The notes beneath the pieces were generated by a model, which did not search any database, had not been told where the DNA came from, and saw only the letters and a program-made list of their open reading frames with translations. Positions 48,035 through 54,164 of a stretch of 64,000 nt of DNA are shown here, in pieces (position 1 is the first letter of the stretch; every line of letters starts with the position of its first letter). The position numbers and the translations under genes are program-made. Source of the DNA: Methylotenera sp. (GTDB lineage Bacteria > Pseudomonadota > Gammaproteobacteria > Burkholderiales > Methylophilaceae); NCBI RefSeq assembly GCF_030684185.1, contig NZ_JAUXOY010000017.1, positions 1 through 64,000 of the forward strand. The letters run 5' to 3'.

Positions 48035-48093
48035 AGGGTTGAAAATGAATAACTGTTCCGCAAAATAATATACTGTACTTCGTATAATGTATA
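48035..48093. repeat. att-proximal repeat shared by both satellites (copy 1)
   Basis: About 60 bases ending in the left half of the dif-like site are almost identical to 49755-49813 (one G/A difference seen). High conservation next to the attachment core, in contrast to more diverged genes, suggests a required recombination or promoter sequence. Confidence 0.85.
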
Positions 48094-48104
48094 GCGATTC
48101 AAGT
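48077..48104 (+). other. dif-like site 2: good XerC arm, degenerate XerD arm
   Basis: ACTTCGTATAA, centre TGTATA (48088-48093) and a degenerate right arm GCGATTCAAGT. The left half comes from satellite 1 and the right half from satellite 2. The right arm differs from that of site 1 at several positions, so the satellites are independent insertions rather than one recent duplication. Confidence 0.8.
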
Positions 48105-48219
48105 TTAAATTTCCGCTTTTGGTGCATGGTTTAAAAAATACTGCGATTAAATTTTCGTTCGGTAATCAGCCGTTGAAAGATTTTCAGTCCTTTCGTTTTT
48201 TTTCTTTTGGAGTTCACTA

Positions 48220-48486
48220 TCAAGTGTTCCGTTTATTCTTTGGCACATAATCCCTAAACAATCGACCTTCATTCTGCCTTTGAAGCATGTGTGGCCCACG
48301 TCGGCCAGTGGTTAATCGGTAGGGGTAGAGAATCTGCCAAGCCTTGCCCCTTTTATTGCCAGCCAAACGACCGTCGCTTAATAATTTGCGGATGCGTCGA
48401 GTAGAAACCGAGAAATAAATAGAGGCTTTTTCAACCGTCACAAAGCTAAATTGAAACAGATTATTTGCGGAATAGTTTTCTAGCAT
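48220..48486 (-). CDS. satellite 2 helix-turn-helix (excisionase-like) protein
   Basis: The 88-residue counterpart of the 46463 gene, with the same winged-helix segment (VEKASIYFSVSTRRIRKLLS, then DGRLAGNKRGKAWQILYPY). It is only about 45% similar to its twin and shorter at the C-terminus. Its ATG lies two bases after the stop of the 111-residue gene. Confidence 0.7.
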   Translation of the reverse strand: MLENYSANNLFQFSFVTVEKASIYFSVSTRRIRKLLSDGRLAGNKRGKAWQILYPYRLTTGRRGPHMLQRQNEGRLFRDYVPKNKRNT

Positions 48487-48488
48487 AG

Positions 48489-48824
48489 TTAAAAGCCCTC
48501 AAAGTCAATATTGGCAGGGATTACAGCAGGTTTTAAGAGCTGGTACAGGTTCTCCCGAGGGAGAACTTGTACGGGTGTTACAGTAAACCCGTCGCCCCAA
48601 TTCTGCCCGCCGTCTAAAGCCGTCGAGCAACCCCTCAAACCCTTAAACCCAAAACCGCTAGCAGGGCGCGAAATTACCTTTGGCAGAATACGCCAGGTCA
48701 ACTCACGCGAAATAATGCGCAGAAGGCCGTTATAGCGCTGTCTACATGGGGAACTGCGTTCCCCATACCCCAGCATCAAATTCGCGCCTTCACCCTGCGG
48801 GAAGGCAACAACAGCAAAGTTCAT
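48489..48824 (-). CDS. satellite 2 protein of 111 residues, unrecognised
   Basis: Counterpart of the 104-residue protein in satellite 1, starting in an ATGA overlap with the Xer activator stop. It shares the PKVISRPASGF core. Coding is supported by conserved boundaries, not by a recognised domain. The DNA also holds a 30-bp near-perfect palindrome (48543-48572) and the conserved hairpin at 48747-48765, so a structural role of the DNA itself is possible. Confidence 0.45.
   Translation of the reverse strand: MNFAVVAFPQGEGANLMLGYGERSSPCRQRYNGLLRIISRELTWRILPKVISRPASGFGFKGLRGCSTALDGGQNWGDGFTVTPVQVLPRENLYQLLKPAVIPANIDFEGF
48543..48572. repeat. 30-bp near-perfect palindrome in satellite 2
   Basis: GTACAGGTTCTCCC (48543-48556) and GGGAGAACTTGTAC (48559-48572) flank GA; one mismatch in 14 bp. 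The inner 8 bp are perfect. It may be a replication-origin hairpin, packaging signal or operator. Confidence 0.85.
48747..48765. repeat. conserved 8-bp hairpin, satellite 2
   Basis: TGGGGAAC (48747-48754) pairs perfectly with GTTCCCCA (48758-48765) around loop TGC. The flanks TCTACA and TACC are the same as in satellite 1. Confidence 0.85.
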
Positions 48825-49237
48825 ACAGCACCCCCAATAATCAAGCGAAGCGGAGTTTTTTTCGGGTCTTGTCTTGCGGTGTTTCGTCGTTCATAATCAG
48901 CTTGCCAGTAACGCGCCATCGTAAAGTAGTTAGAAATGTAGGTGAGTTCATGTTGTCGGAACGGTCTGCCCACGGGTGACCAAAGGGTGTCGCCTTTGAT
49001 TACCCAACCTTTCCAAGCCTGAGGCAACAAGGCACCATTGGCTAGGCAGCGCAAAAGCTTAAACGCGGAATAGGGGATGCGGGTCACTCCGCTTTCCCAG
49101 TGCGCTATCGTTCTGCTTGTCACCTGTAACAGCTTGGCGACTTCATCAACACTTAATCGGTTCATCATTCTCACTTCTCTGAATTGCTCTCTATCAATGG
49201 GTTTGTATGGCTTGCGCTTGTATTTTTTGCGCTTCAC
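48821..49237 (-). CDS. VC1465/XafT-type Xer recombination activation factor (DUF3653-like), satellite 2
   Basis: 138 residues from a GTG overlapping the upstream stop. It has the same helix-turn-helix (LSVDEVAKLLQVTSRTIAHW) and the AWKGWVIKGDTLWSPVGRPF domain as its twin, with about 12 differences in the first 120 residues. Strong conservation compared with the flanking genes suggests purifying selection on this function. Confidence 0.75.
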   Translation of the reverse strand: MKRKKYKRKPYKPIDREQFREVRMMNRLSVDEVAKLLQVTSRTIAHWESGVTRIPYSAFKLLRCLANGALLPQAWKGWVIKGDTLWSPVGRPFRQHELTYISNYFTMARYWQADYERRNTARQDPKKTPLRLIIGGAV

Positions 49238-49437
49238 CAGCGAAGTTGACTAGGTACAATTTTGGCGGGCGGGTAAATCCACCATTGTTTAGTCATAACG
49301 TGTTTACGAGCGCCAACGATACGACCTTGCAGGCAGAACTTGCGGAGCTGGTCGAGCGATAAGCCAGTGGTAACAGCAAAAGTGCGTAAGCTAACAGGTT
49401 CACATTTGGGAAGTTTGGGCGCATGGTTTGTCATCAT
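49234..49437 (-). CDS. satellite 2 small helix-turn-helix protein
   Basis: 67 residues with the core CEPVSLRTFAVTTGLSLDQL, then RKFCLQGRIVGARKHVMTKQWWIYPP, homologous to the 47515 protein. The start overlaps the previous stop (ATGA) and the end overlaps the Xer activator start. Confidence 0.7.
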   Translation of the reverse strand: MMTNHAPKLPKCEPVSLRTFAVTTGLSLDQLRKFCLQGRIVGARKHVMTKQWWIYPPAKIVPSQLRW

Positions 49438-49724
49438 GCAGCCCCAGATAATTCAGCATGTGCGCATACGCCCGCTGACGCGAATCGACTGCGCCCCCGC
49501 TGAATTTTTTTGACCCAGTTCTCAAAACGTTTTTGTTTTTCGTCGGCAGAGGGTTGGAGATGTTCATAAACCGCATCAAAGGTGCGTTTTAATAACTGGG
49601 GATGCGGATGTGCATAGCCGGATTCAAGAGCAAAAATTTCTTGCTCAAGCATTTTTTCAAGAAGCTCCAATTGTGAGCGAGTGAATGAAACATTAAATCT
49701 TTTTTGCGGTGTAGCGTTTGCCAT
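49434..49724 (-). CDS. satellite 2 first-gene protein, unrecognised
   Basis: 96 residues with an AGGAG ribosome site. It shares MANATPQ, QLELL, ESG, LLKRT and EHLQPSADEK with its satellite 1 homologue; the C-terminal 25 residues are unrelated. Its function is unknown. Confidence 0.65.
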   Translation of the reverse strand: MANATPQKRFNVSFTRSQLELLEKMLEQEIFALESGYAHPHPQLLKRTFDAVYEHLQPSADEKQKRFENWVKKIQRGRSRFASAGVCAHAELSGAA

Positions 49725-49754
49725 TTTGTACTCCTAGAGGCATACGCCAAAAGC

Positions 49755-49813
49755 AGGGTTAAAAATGAATAACTGTTCCGCAAAATAATATACTGTACTT
49801 CGTATAATGTATA
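49755..49813. repeat. att-proximal repeat shared by both satellites (copy 2)
   Basis: Second copy of the roughly 60-base segment also found at 48035-48093, ending at the centre of the dif-like site. Confidence 0.85.
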
Positions 49814-49824
49814 TTATGTAAAAT
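49797..49824 (+). other. dif-like site 3: complete XerC and XerD arms
   Basis: ACTTCGTATAA, TGTATA (49808-49813), TTATGTAAAAT. The right arm differs from the E. coli XerD arm TTATGTTAAAT at one base and the centre is identical. It is the only complete dif-like site in the window, formed by the left half from satellite 2 and the right half of the 6.6-kb element. It should be functional for XerCD. Confidence 0.85.
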
Positions 49825-49863
49825 AATACACCTTCAACAAAATCACATAAAAGGGATTATTTT

Positions 49864-50256
49864 ATGTGCTATCACACCGACTTATTCGGCGATGTTATCG
49901 TGTTAAAAAGTGACGTTCTATTATGGCTTGATGAGGTTGCGCATTTGCGCAACCGCACTAAATCCACGCTAGAACAATACTTTAAAAACTTTGATGTAAT
50001 AAATAAAATAAAGTTATCAAAACTTAATGGTTTATTCTATTCTGTTATATCAAAATATGAATCATCCGAAAAATATAACGATTGCGAATTACAAGTGCTT
50101 GAAACTGTTTATAAAAAAGTTTTAGACGAAAAAAAACCAGCTTGTCCTAGCTGGTTCCATGTGTGTAATAATTTTGAATGTGTGGTATTTAAACAACAAA
50201 TAAAACGCGATAAAGCCCGCGCTAAATATTTAAAACGTACTATTTTAAAGTCTTAG
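49864..50256 (+). CDS. unrecognised 130-residue protein on the strand opposite to the rest of the phage element
   Basis: The protein starts at an ATG with AAGGGA eight bases upstream. It contains LLWLDEVAHLRNRTKSTLEQ, then YFKNFDVINKIKLSKLNG, two cysteines and a basic C-terminus (RDKARAKYLKRT). A helix-turn-helix could lie at about 28-55 but is not certain. Its isolated strand and position next to the attachment site resemble repressor or recombination-control genes in small phages. It ends convergently with the 65-residue membrane protein gene. Confidence 0.6.
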   Translation: MCYHTDLFGDVIVLKSDVLLWLDEVAHLRNRTKSTLEQYFKNFDVINKIKLSKLNGLFYSVISKYESSEKYNDCELQVLETVYKKVLDEKKPACPSWFHVCNNFECVVFKQQIKRDKARAKYLKRTILKS

Positions 50257-50437
50257 TTTTTTTTGCATTAGTTCTATATTCTAATAGCTTATAAAACGCC
50301 AGCATTGATATAAGGTAACACCATATAAATGATTGTTTAGTATCACACTCATAGAGGTATATTGCTGATAAAAACAATGTAGAAAATATAGCTATCGTTG
50401 GTAACACCACACTAATTATAATTTTATTTAGTTCCAT
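50240..50437 (-). CDS. small two-helix membrane protein
   Basis: The 65-residue protein has two hydrophobic segments, IIISVVLPTIAIFSTLFLSA and FIWCYLISMLAFYKLL, and a basic tail. No family is recognised. It is the last minus-strand gene of the phage-like element and overlaps the convergent 130-residue gene by 17 bases. It could be a second lysis or membrane structural protein. Confidence 0.6.
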   Translation of the reverse strand: MELNKIIISVVLPTIAIFSTLFLSAIYLYECDTKQSFIWCYLISMLAFYKLLEYRTNAKKTKTLK

Positions 50438-50468
50438 TTTTATATTTTAACCCTTGTTTTTAAAAATA

Positions 50469-51377
50469 CTATCCCTTAACCCATCGCCTTTGTTCTCTAT
50501 GTGTTTCCCTGTATTTTCTCTGCCTAAGTTTATTGCCTTCACGCCTTGTTAATCTCTGACCGTATGCCGATGATGTTAGTTTATATCCAAAAATAGTTTT
50601 AGTGTCCATTTTATTCATTATCGCCATGAATGTATTTTCTGCTAATGTCCAGTATCTGAGAAACTCTTGAAAATCTTTAATATATTTCTTTTTCGCCGCC
50701 GCCAAGAGTTTGCCTTTTTCTCTATAGGCAACTTCCGATATTTTTAAAGAGAACTTATCTATCATCTGAGTTTTAACTTCTCTAATTAGTTGTGTTGGCG
50801 GCGTTTCTAATATGCTTCCTACTTGTAAATTAAGTCTTGTATTTAATTCTGCCACTAAAAAACTATCTATATCGCTCTTTATGTTGTCAGGCGGGAATAA
50901 TGGGCTAAATATTATTGTTTCTTTTCCCATGGCTTTTGATATTTTCTCGTTTACAATGTCTGCCATCCATTCACCTAATTCCTCTGCTAGGGTTTCACTG
51001 TAAAAATTATCAATGTCGCAAGTTATGCCATATTTTAATTCTAGTTTTTCTGAAAAAGTTTTAGCCGCCGCCGCGCCCGCCGCCGTTAATATCGCCTCTT
51101 TATCTAAACTTTCTACTACGTTACCCAATATCTTAGAAAGCCACTTTCTAACCGCCTCTTTCATATTTAAAATTATTTCAGATCCCTCTACAGCCCCTTT
51201 TACATAAACAAGTGCCTTTAATCCTGCCTTGCCCGCGCCTCCAAATATAGGCGCGATTACATCAAGAGTATCATTCACCGCCGCGTCGTGGTCTTCTTTA
51301 GATGAATACGGATACCATCTTTGCTCTTCGGTTAGTTCTTCTTTCCTTGTATATAATTTTTTAAACGGGTTTATCAT
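50469..51377 (-). CDS. 302-residue phage protein with hydrophobic segment and basic tail, unrecognised
   Basis: The protein has a Gly/Ala-rich hydrophobic stretch at about 40-65 (LDVIAPIFGGAGKAGLKALV), another at 93-107 (AILTAAGAAAAKTF), amphipathic helices and a strongly basic C-terminus (RLTRREGNKLRQRKYRETHR). It starts in an ATGA overlap with the 155-residue gene. The basic tail could bind nucleic acid. It may be a DNA-pilot, membrane-spanning or packaging protein of the virion; no homologue is recognised. Confidence 0.6.
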   Translation of the reverse strand: MINPFKKLYTRKEELTEEQRWYPYSSKEDHDAAVNDTLDVIAPIFGGAGKAGLKALVYVKGAVEGSEIILNMKEAVRKWLSKILGNVVESLDKEAILTAAGAAAAKTFSEKLELKYGITCDIDNFYSETLAEELGEWMADIVNEKISKAMGKETIIFSPLFPPDNIKSDIDSFLVAELNTRLNLQVGSILETPPTQLIREVKTQMIDKFSLKISEVAYREKGKLLAAAKKKYIKDFQEFLRYWTLAENTFMAIMNKMDTKTIFGYKLTSSAYGQRLTRREGNKLRQRKYRETHREQRRWVKG

Positions 51378-51841
51378 AATGGTTTAGCTACCAAAATTAA
51401 ATCCCATGATGCTAATACTACCGTGCCAGTTCCACCCCCTTTTAATAATAATACCACCGAAGAGTTAGAGGCTGATTTGCTTATATATAAATTTGTTGAG
51501 TCTGCCGATACACAAATATTAGCTGTTGTTGTTGGTCTTGCTAAATCCCCTACAGAATAGCCTAATGCCGCCACTTTACATTCAGCGTAGATCTCTAATG
51601 ACAATGGTCGCCCACCCATTCCATGCGCCATTGATGTTTGCAGGGCTGTTGATGTTAAAGGCATTTTTAATATAACCGCCGCTCCTGCCAAACCCACTAA
51701 TTGATTCCAATTGTTAACGCCATTGCCTATTTTTAATAGCTTTCGCGTTTCGTCATATGCCAATTCTCCATCCTGCAAAATTGGATTGACGCTTGAAAGA
51801 TTAACTCCACTATCGCGCCTTAATCTTATTATGTTTGCCAT
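51374..51841 (-). CDS. tail-fibre/spike-like protein with a phage N-terminal attachment domain
   Basis: The 155-residue protein starts IIRLRRDSGVNLSSVNPILQ, then DGELAYDETRKLLKIGNGVN. This R-R-D-x(n)-N-P-I-L-Q-D-G-E-x-x-Y-D pattern is common at the N-terminus of phage tail-fibre or spike subunits (Mtd-like). The C-terminal 90 residues are beta-rich and unrecognised. The start overlaps the stop of the upstream paralogue (TAATG). Duplicated host-binding subunits are inferred. Confidence 0.7.
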   Translation of the reverse strand: MANIIRLRRDSGVNLSSVNPILQDGELAYDETRKLLKIGNGVNNWNQLVGLAGAAVILKMPLTSTALQTSMAHGMGGRPLSLEIYAECKVAALGYSVGDLARPTTTANICVSADSTNLYISKSASNSSVVLLLKGGGTGTVVLASWDLILVAKPL

Positions 51842-52203
51842 TAACCCGCCGCCCCGCCGCCGTCAATTACAATTAGCGTTAAATCAGGCGCGTTTGTTAA
51901 ATTTAAATAATTGCCATCAAACAATTCAGGTTTGCCTGTTAAATTTGCATAAGCACCATCAAACAATTCAGGTTTGCCTGTTAAATTTGCATAAGCACCA
52001 TCAAAAGCTGTTAATGCGGGTGCATTTAATAAATCGTTATAATCCGTTTTTAGCCACACTAATTCATTCCATGTGGTTGACCCATCCCCGACCTTCTGCC
52101 TCTTGCTCGTTTTATCGTAACCGATTTCTCCATCCTGTAAAATCGGGTTTTGCGCCGACCAGTTAGTATCACTATCTCTTCGCATTCTAATTCTTTGACC
52201 CAT
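51841..52203 (-). CDS. tail-fibre/spike-like protein with 14-residue repeats
   Basis: The ATG at 52203 is preferred because GAGG lies nine bases upstream; an ATG at 52209 is too close. The N-terminal domain (MRRDSDTNWSAQNPILQDGE, then IGYDKTSKRQKVGDGSTTWN) is the same as in the following gene. Then come three copies of a 14-residue repeat FDGAYANLTGKPEL, two identical and one diverged, matching the F-D-x-x-Y-x-x-L-T-x-K-P repeats of known tail fibres, and a Gly-rich end. Probably host recognition. Confidence 0.75.
   Translation of the reverse strand: MGQRIRMRRDSDTNWSAQNPILQDGEIGYDKTSKRQKVGDGSTTWNELVWLKTDYNDLLNAPALTAFDGAYANLTGKPELFDGAYANLTGKPELFDGNYLNLTNAPDLTLIVIDGGGAAG
51894..52019. repeat. 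42-bp repeats coding for the fibre motif
   Basis: Two nearly identical 42-base units and one diverged unit lie in the fibre-like gene (14 codons each). The two identical copies differ very little at DNA level, so copy number may change by slippage or recombination and alter the fibre length. Confidence 0.8.
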
Positions 52204-52251
52204 TTTCATTTTCCTCTAGTTAATTATAAAATATTGCTATTTACTTGATTT

Positions 52252-52623
52252 TTAATTTATTGCATTGCCGCCATCAATAAAATAATCTTCATTATCTTGC
52301 CACTGCCCTAAATTTCTATCTGTTAAAGTTTCAATCTCTAATGCCAAGTAATCTTTTGGAGTGTTTGCGTTTTTGACTGTTAGCGCATCAATGTGAACCT
52401 GTTTCGTTAATCTGCTTTTACTTGCGCGTATAAGGTTGCTCTCAATCCAGTATTTTGCATTTACTTCATTTTTAAACGAAAACTCATTGCCGTTACTACC
52501 CACTAAAATATAATTTATGCTTTCTAACTGCCAAAATCCATTTTTCTCAATTGGCAAAAAAACTTCATTCTCAAAATGTAATTTTAGGCATGTGAACGGT
52601 AAAACTTTTATTTTTAAAGCCAT
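52252..52623 (-). CDS. 124-residue phage protein, unrecognised
   Basis: The ATG at 52623 (MALKIKVLPFTCLKLHFENE) follows a GGGG-containing site; a start six codons upstream is also open. The protein is beta-rich in prediction with no motif I know. Its place between the lysis genes and the fibre-like genes suggests a structural protein. Confidence 0.55.
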   Translation of the reverse strand: MALKIKVLPFTCLKLHFENEVFLPIEKNGFWQLESINYILVGSNGNEFSFKNEVNAKYWIESNLIRASKSRLTKQVHIDALTVKNANTPKDYLALEIETLTDRNLGQWQDNEDYFIDGGNAIN

Positions 52624-52641
52624 TTTTTTCCCCGTATTCAA

Positions 52642-52794
52642 AACTATTAAAAAATCACTTTAAATTTTGAAAAATTATGTTTTTTTTCATTTTTTTAAAT
52701 GAAGCCAGTTGTCGAGGGATATTAAAATTGTATCGTTACGCGTAACGAAGTTTTAAACAAGTTCCTAGGGACGATTTTTCGCTTGCTTGCTTAT
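52642..52794 (-). other. gene-free region between holin and structural genes with a perfect 16-bp palindrome
   Basis: TCGTTACG (52733-52740) and CGTAACGA (52741-52748) form a perfect 16-bp palindrome; a second near-palindrome GTTCCTAGGGAC lies about 15 bases further on. Spacing and symmetry resemble a repressor operator, or an origin element. A promoter for the fibre-like genes would be expected in this interval. Confidence 0.55.
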
Positions 52795-52995
52795 TTAATC
52801 ATTATTATCATTCCGCGCTATATCAGTCACGCCTAAAATAGTGCCTATCGCCCCTGCAATTAGTGTGATTTGTTCAGGGTTTGAGAAAATACCTAAAGCA
52901 CCGCCTAATAAAGCAATTCCGCGCCATGTTGAATGTTGTTTTGATTGCCTAATCGCCCAAGGACATACGGACGCGCAAAATGTTGGTATTTTCAT
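52795..52995 (-). CDS. holin-like small membrane protein
   Basis: 66 residues, with the hydrophobic segment WRGIALLGGALGIFSNPEQI, then TLIAGAIGTILGVTDIARND. This W-R-G-x-x-L-L-x-G-x-L-G-I-x-x-x-P-E-Q arrangement is typical of small phage holins. It lies 41 bases downstream of the M15 endolysin gene, so the two form a lysis cassette that would let virions leave by lysis. Confidence 0.7.
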   Translation of the reverse strand: MKIPTFCASVCPWAIRQSKQHSTWRGIALLGGALGIFSNPEQITLIAGAIGTILGVTDIARNDNND

Positions 52996-53036
52996 ATTTT
53001 ATTTTTCACTTTTTATTGTAATTTTTTATTAAAATT

Positions 53037-53405
53037 CTAAACTTCAAAATGTCCTGTTTCCTTTAATTTGCCAGTCCATCGCCCCGCCCAAAGCAAGCCC
53101 ACACTTTCGCCAATTTTTCCAGCCTCTAAGAATGCGTCTTTATTATTCCAGTCGCACTTTCCATTTGCCAAAACGCAAAAATCGAAAGCCAGCCCAAAAT
53201 TATGCTTACTTTTACCGCCTTTTAAATTTGTTAAAATTTTGCCCGCTTTTGTTCTTCCACTTTGCCAAAGTTCGTCTTGTTCTTCACTTGTTCGCAACGT
53301 GCATACTATCAATATATCTATGCCTTTCTGCTTGCATAGCTCGACAAACCTCAAAGCCTTCATTTTAATCTCTGGCTTTAAATCGTTAATATCTCTTGAT
53401 GACAT
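53037..53405 (-). CDS. M15 family peptidoglycan peptidase (endolysin)
   Basis: The 122-residue protein is a CwlK/VanY-type M15 peptidase. Zinc ligands are visible: His68 and Asp75 in GKSKHNFGLAFDF and His119 in ETGHFEV at the C-terminus. TLRTSEEQDELWQSGRT is the usual substrate-binding stretch. No signal peptide, so it would need a holin (the next gene). Expected to cut stem-peptide cross-links; exact bond unknown. Confidence 0.85.
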   Translation of the reverse strand: MSSRDINDLKPEIKMKALRFVELCKQKGIDILIVCTLRTSEEQDELWQSGRTKAGKILTNLKGGKSKHNFGLAFDFCVLANGKCDWNNKDAFLEAGKIGESVGLLWAGRWTGKLKETGHFEV

Positions 53406-53433
53406 AAACTACCTATTTATTCCTAAATAAAAA

Positions 53434-53493
53434 AAGTGGCGAGTCCCTTTGTTTTAATCGCTTTCACTCGAAAAACGCCAATCCCCGCCACTT
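53434..53493 (-). terminator. 60-base structured segment after the 188-residue gene
   Basis: AAGTGGCG (53434-53441) pairs with CGCCACTT (53486-53493); an inner CGAGT / ACTCG pair extends the structure. On the minus strand it is followed by a T run, so it may be a terminator or a packaging signal between the 188-residue gene and the endolysin gene. Confidence 0.6.
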
Positions 53494-53507
53494 AATACCG
53501 CACCTAC

Positions 53508-54074
53508 TTAAACGATTGCGTTAAATCGCGCAATTTCATTTGTATAGTACGTTTCAATTGCTAAAACGGCGTTCTTTTTAGTAACTAAGCTTGCGTACAA
53601 TGCCAATAATGCCGCATTTGGGCTTGTGTGATAGCCTTGCGCCTCTGCCGCTTGCACTTTAGCAAGTGCATTTGTTTTATTGTCTAATAAGCCATCTTTA
53701 AGTTTTTGAAACTTAGTTTTTTGTTTTAGCGCATCTGCAATAGGGTCAGTAGGTGGCACAAAAGCTTTAGATAGCTTCACCGCTTCATCTATGTTAATGC
53801 TTATTGTCTGAACATCATTAAACGCGCCATTAACCCATTTGATAATGTCATCAAGTGCGCTAAATGTCTTAACTTCACCGTCATCCGTAGAAGGCGTGAA
53901 TGTTTTATATGGTGACGCAACATCGCCAGTTTGAAATGTTACATTTGCTTGAAACTTTAAATTTTTAATATCTGTTACTTTGGCATCAATTGCAATTCCA
54001 CCACTAAATAACCCACTTGATAACCCAATTGCGCTTTTCTGATTAGCGCGGTTTGCTGACAATACCATAGGCAT
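53508..54074 (-). CDS. candidate virion protein of 188 residues, unrecognised
   Basis: AAGGA lies six bases before the ATG, the best ribosome site in the element. The N-terminal half is beta-rich (GGIAIDAKVTDIKNLKFQAN, then VTFQTGDVASPYKTF) and the C-terminal half helical (AEAQGYHTSPNAALLALYAS). Size, strong translation signal and position after the origin suggest an abundant structural protein, possibly the major capsid protein, but no fold can be assigned. Confidence 0.6.
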   Translation of the reverse strand: MPMVLSANRANQKSAIGLSSGLFSGGIAIDAKVTDIKNLKFQANVTFQTGDVASPYKTFTPSTDDGEVKTFSALDDIIKWVNGAFNDVQTISINIDEAVKLSKAFVPPTDPIADALKQKTKFQKLKDGLLDNKTNALAKVQAAEAQGYHTSPNAALLALYASLVTKKNAVLAIETYYTNEIARFNAIV

Positions 54075-54164
54075 ATAAATCCTTTTTTAAATTAAAATTA
54101 TTTTACATCTGCCTATTTTTTAAGCAGTTGTAAAGTTAATCTATCCTAACAAATAAAAATGATT

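Larger units (their letters stand above)
46373..48093 (-). mobile_element. Xer-integrated satellite element 1 (1,721 bp)
   Basis: Bounded by the centres of dif-like sites 1 and 2. It carries five minus-strand genes in an overlapping operon: small protein, helix-turn-helix protein, VC1465/XafT-type Xer activator, 104-residue protein and a second helix-turn-helix protein. No replication, capsid or integrase gene is present. It is a diverged twin of the next element (1,720 bp), so both belong to one family of satellites. Confidence 0.8.
48094..49813 (-). mobile_element. Xer-integrated satellite element 2 (1,720 bp)
   Basis: Bounded by the centres of sites 2 and 3 and collinear with satellite 1: same five genes, same strand and same overlaps. 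Divergence is uneven: the Xer activator is about 90% identical while the terminal helix-turn-helix gene and the 111-residue gene are strongly diverged. It likewise lacks a replication protein. Confidence 0.8.

Noticed and set aside
48511-48979. Plus-strand open frames opposite satellite 2 genes
   Set aside because: Shadows of the minus-strand genes, with low-complexity products and no translation signals.
46373-49813. Single recent duplication of one satellite
   Set aside because: The right arms of sites 1 and 2 differ, and several genes are strongly diverged, so two separate insertions are more likely.
51894-52019. CRISPR-like repeat array
   Set aside because: The 42-bp units are contiguous, in frame and code for a fibre repeat; there are no spacers and no cas genes.
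51374-52209. Diversity-generating retroelement because of the Mtd-like N-terminal domain
   Set aside because: No reverse transcriptase, template repeat or variable C-type lectin domain is seen; the domain is a general fibre anchor.
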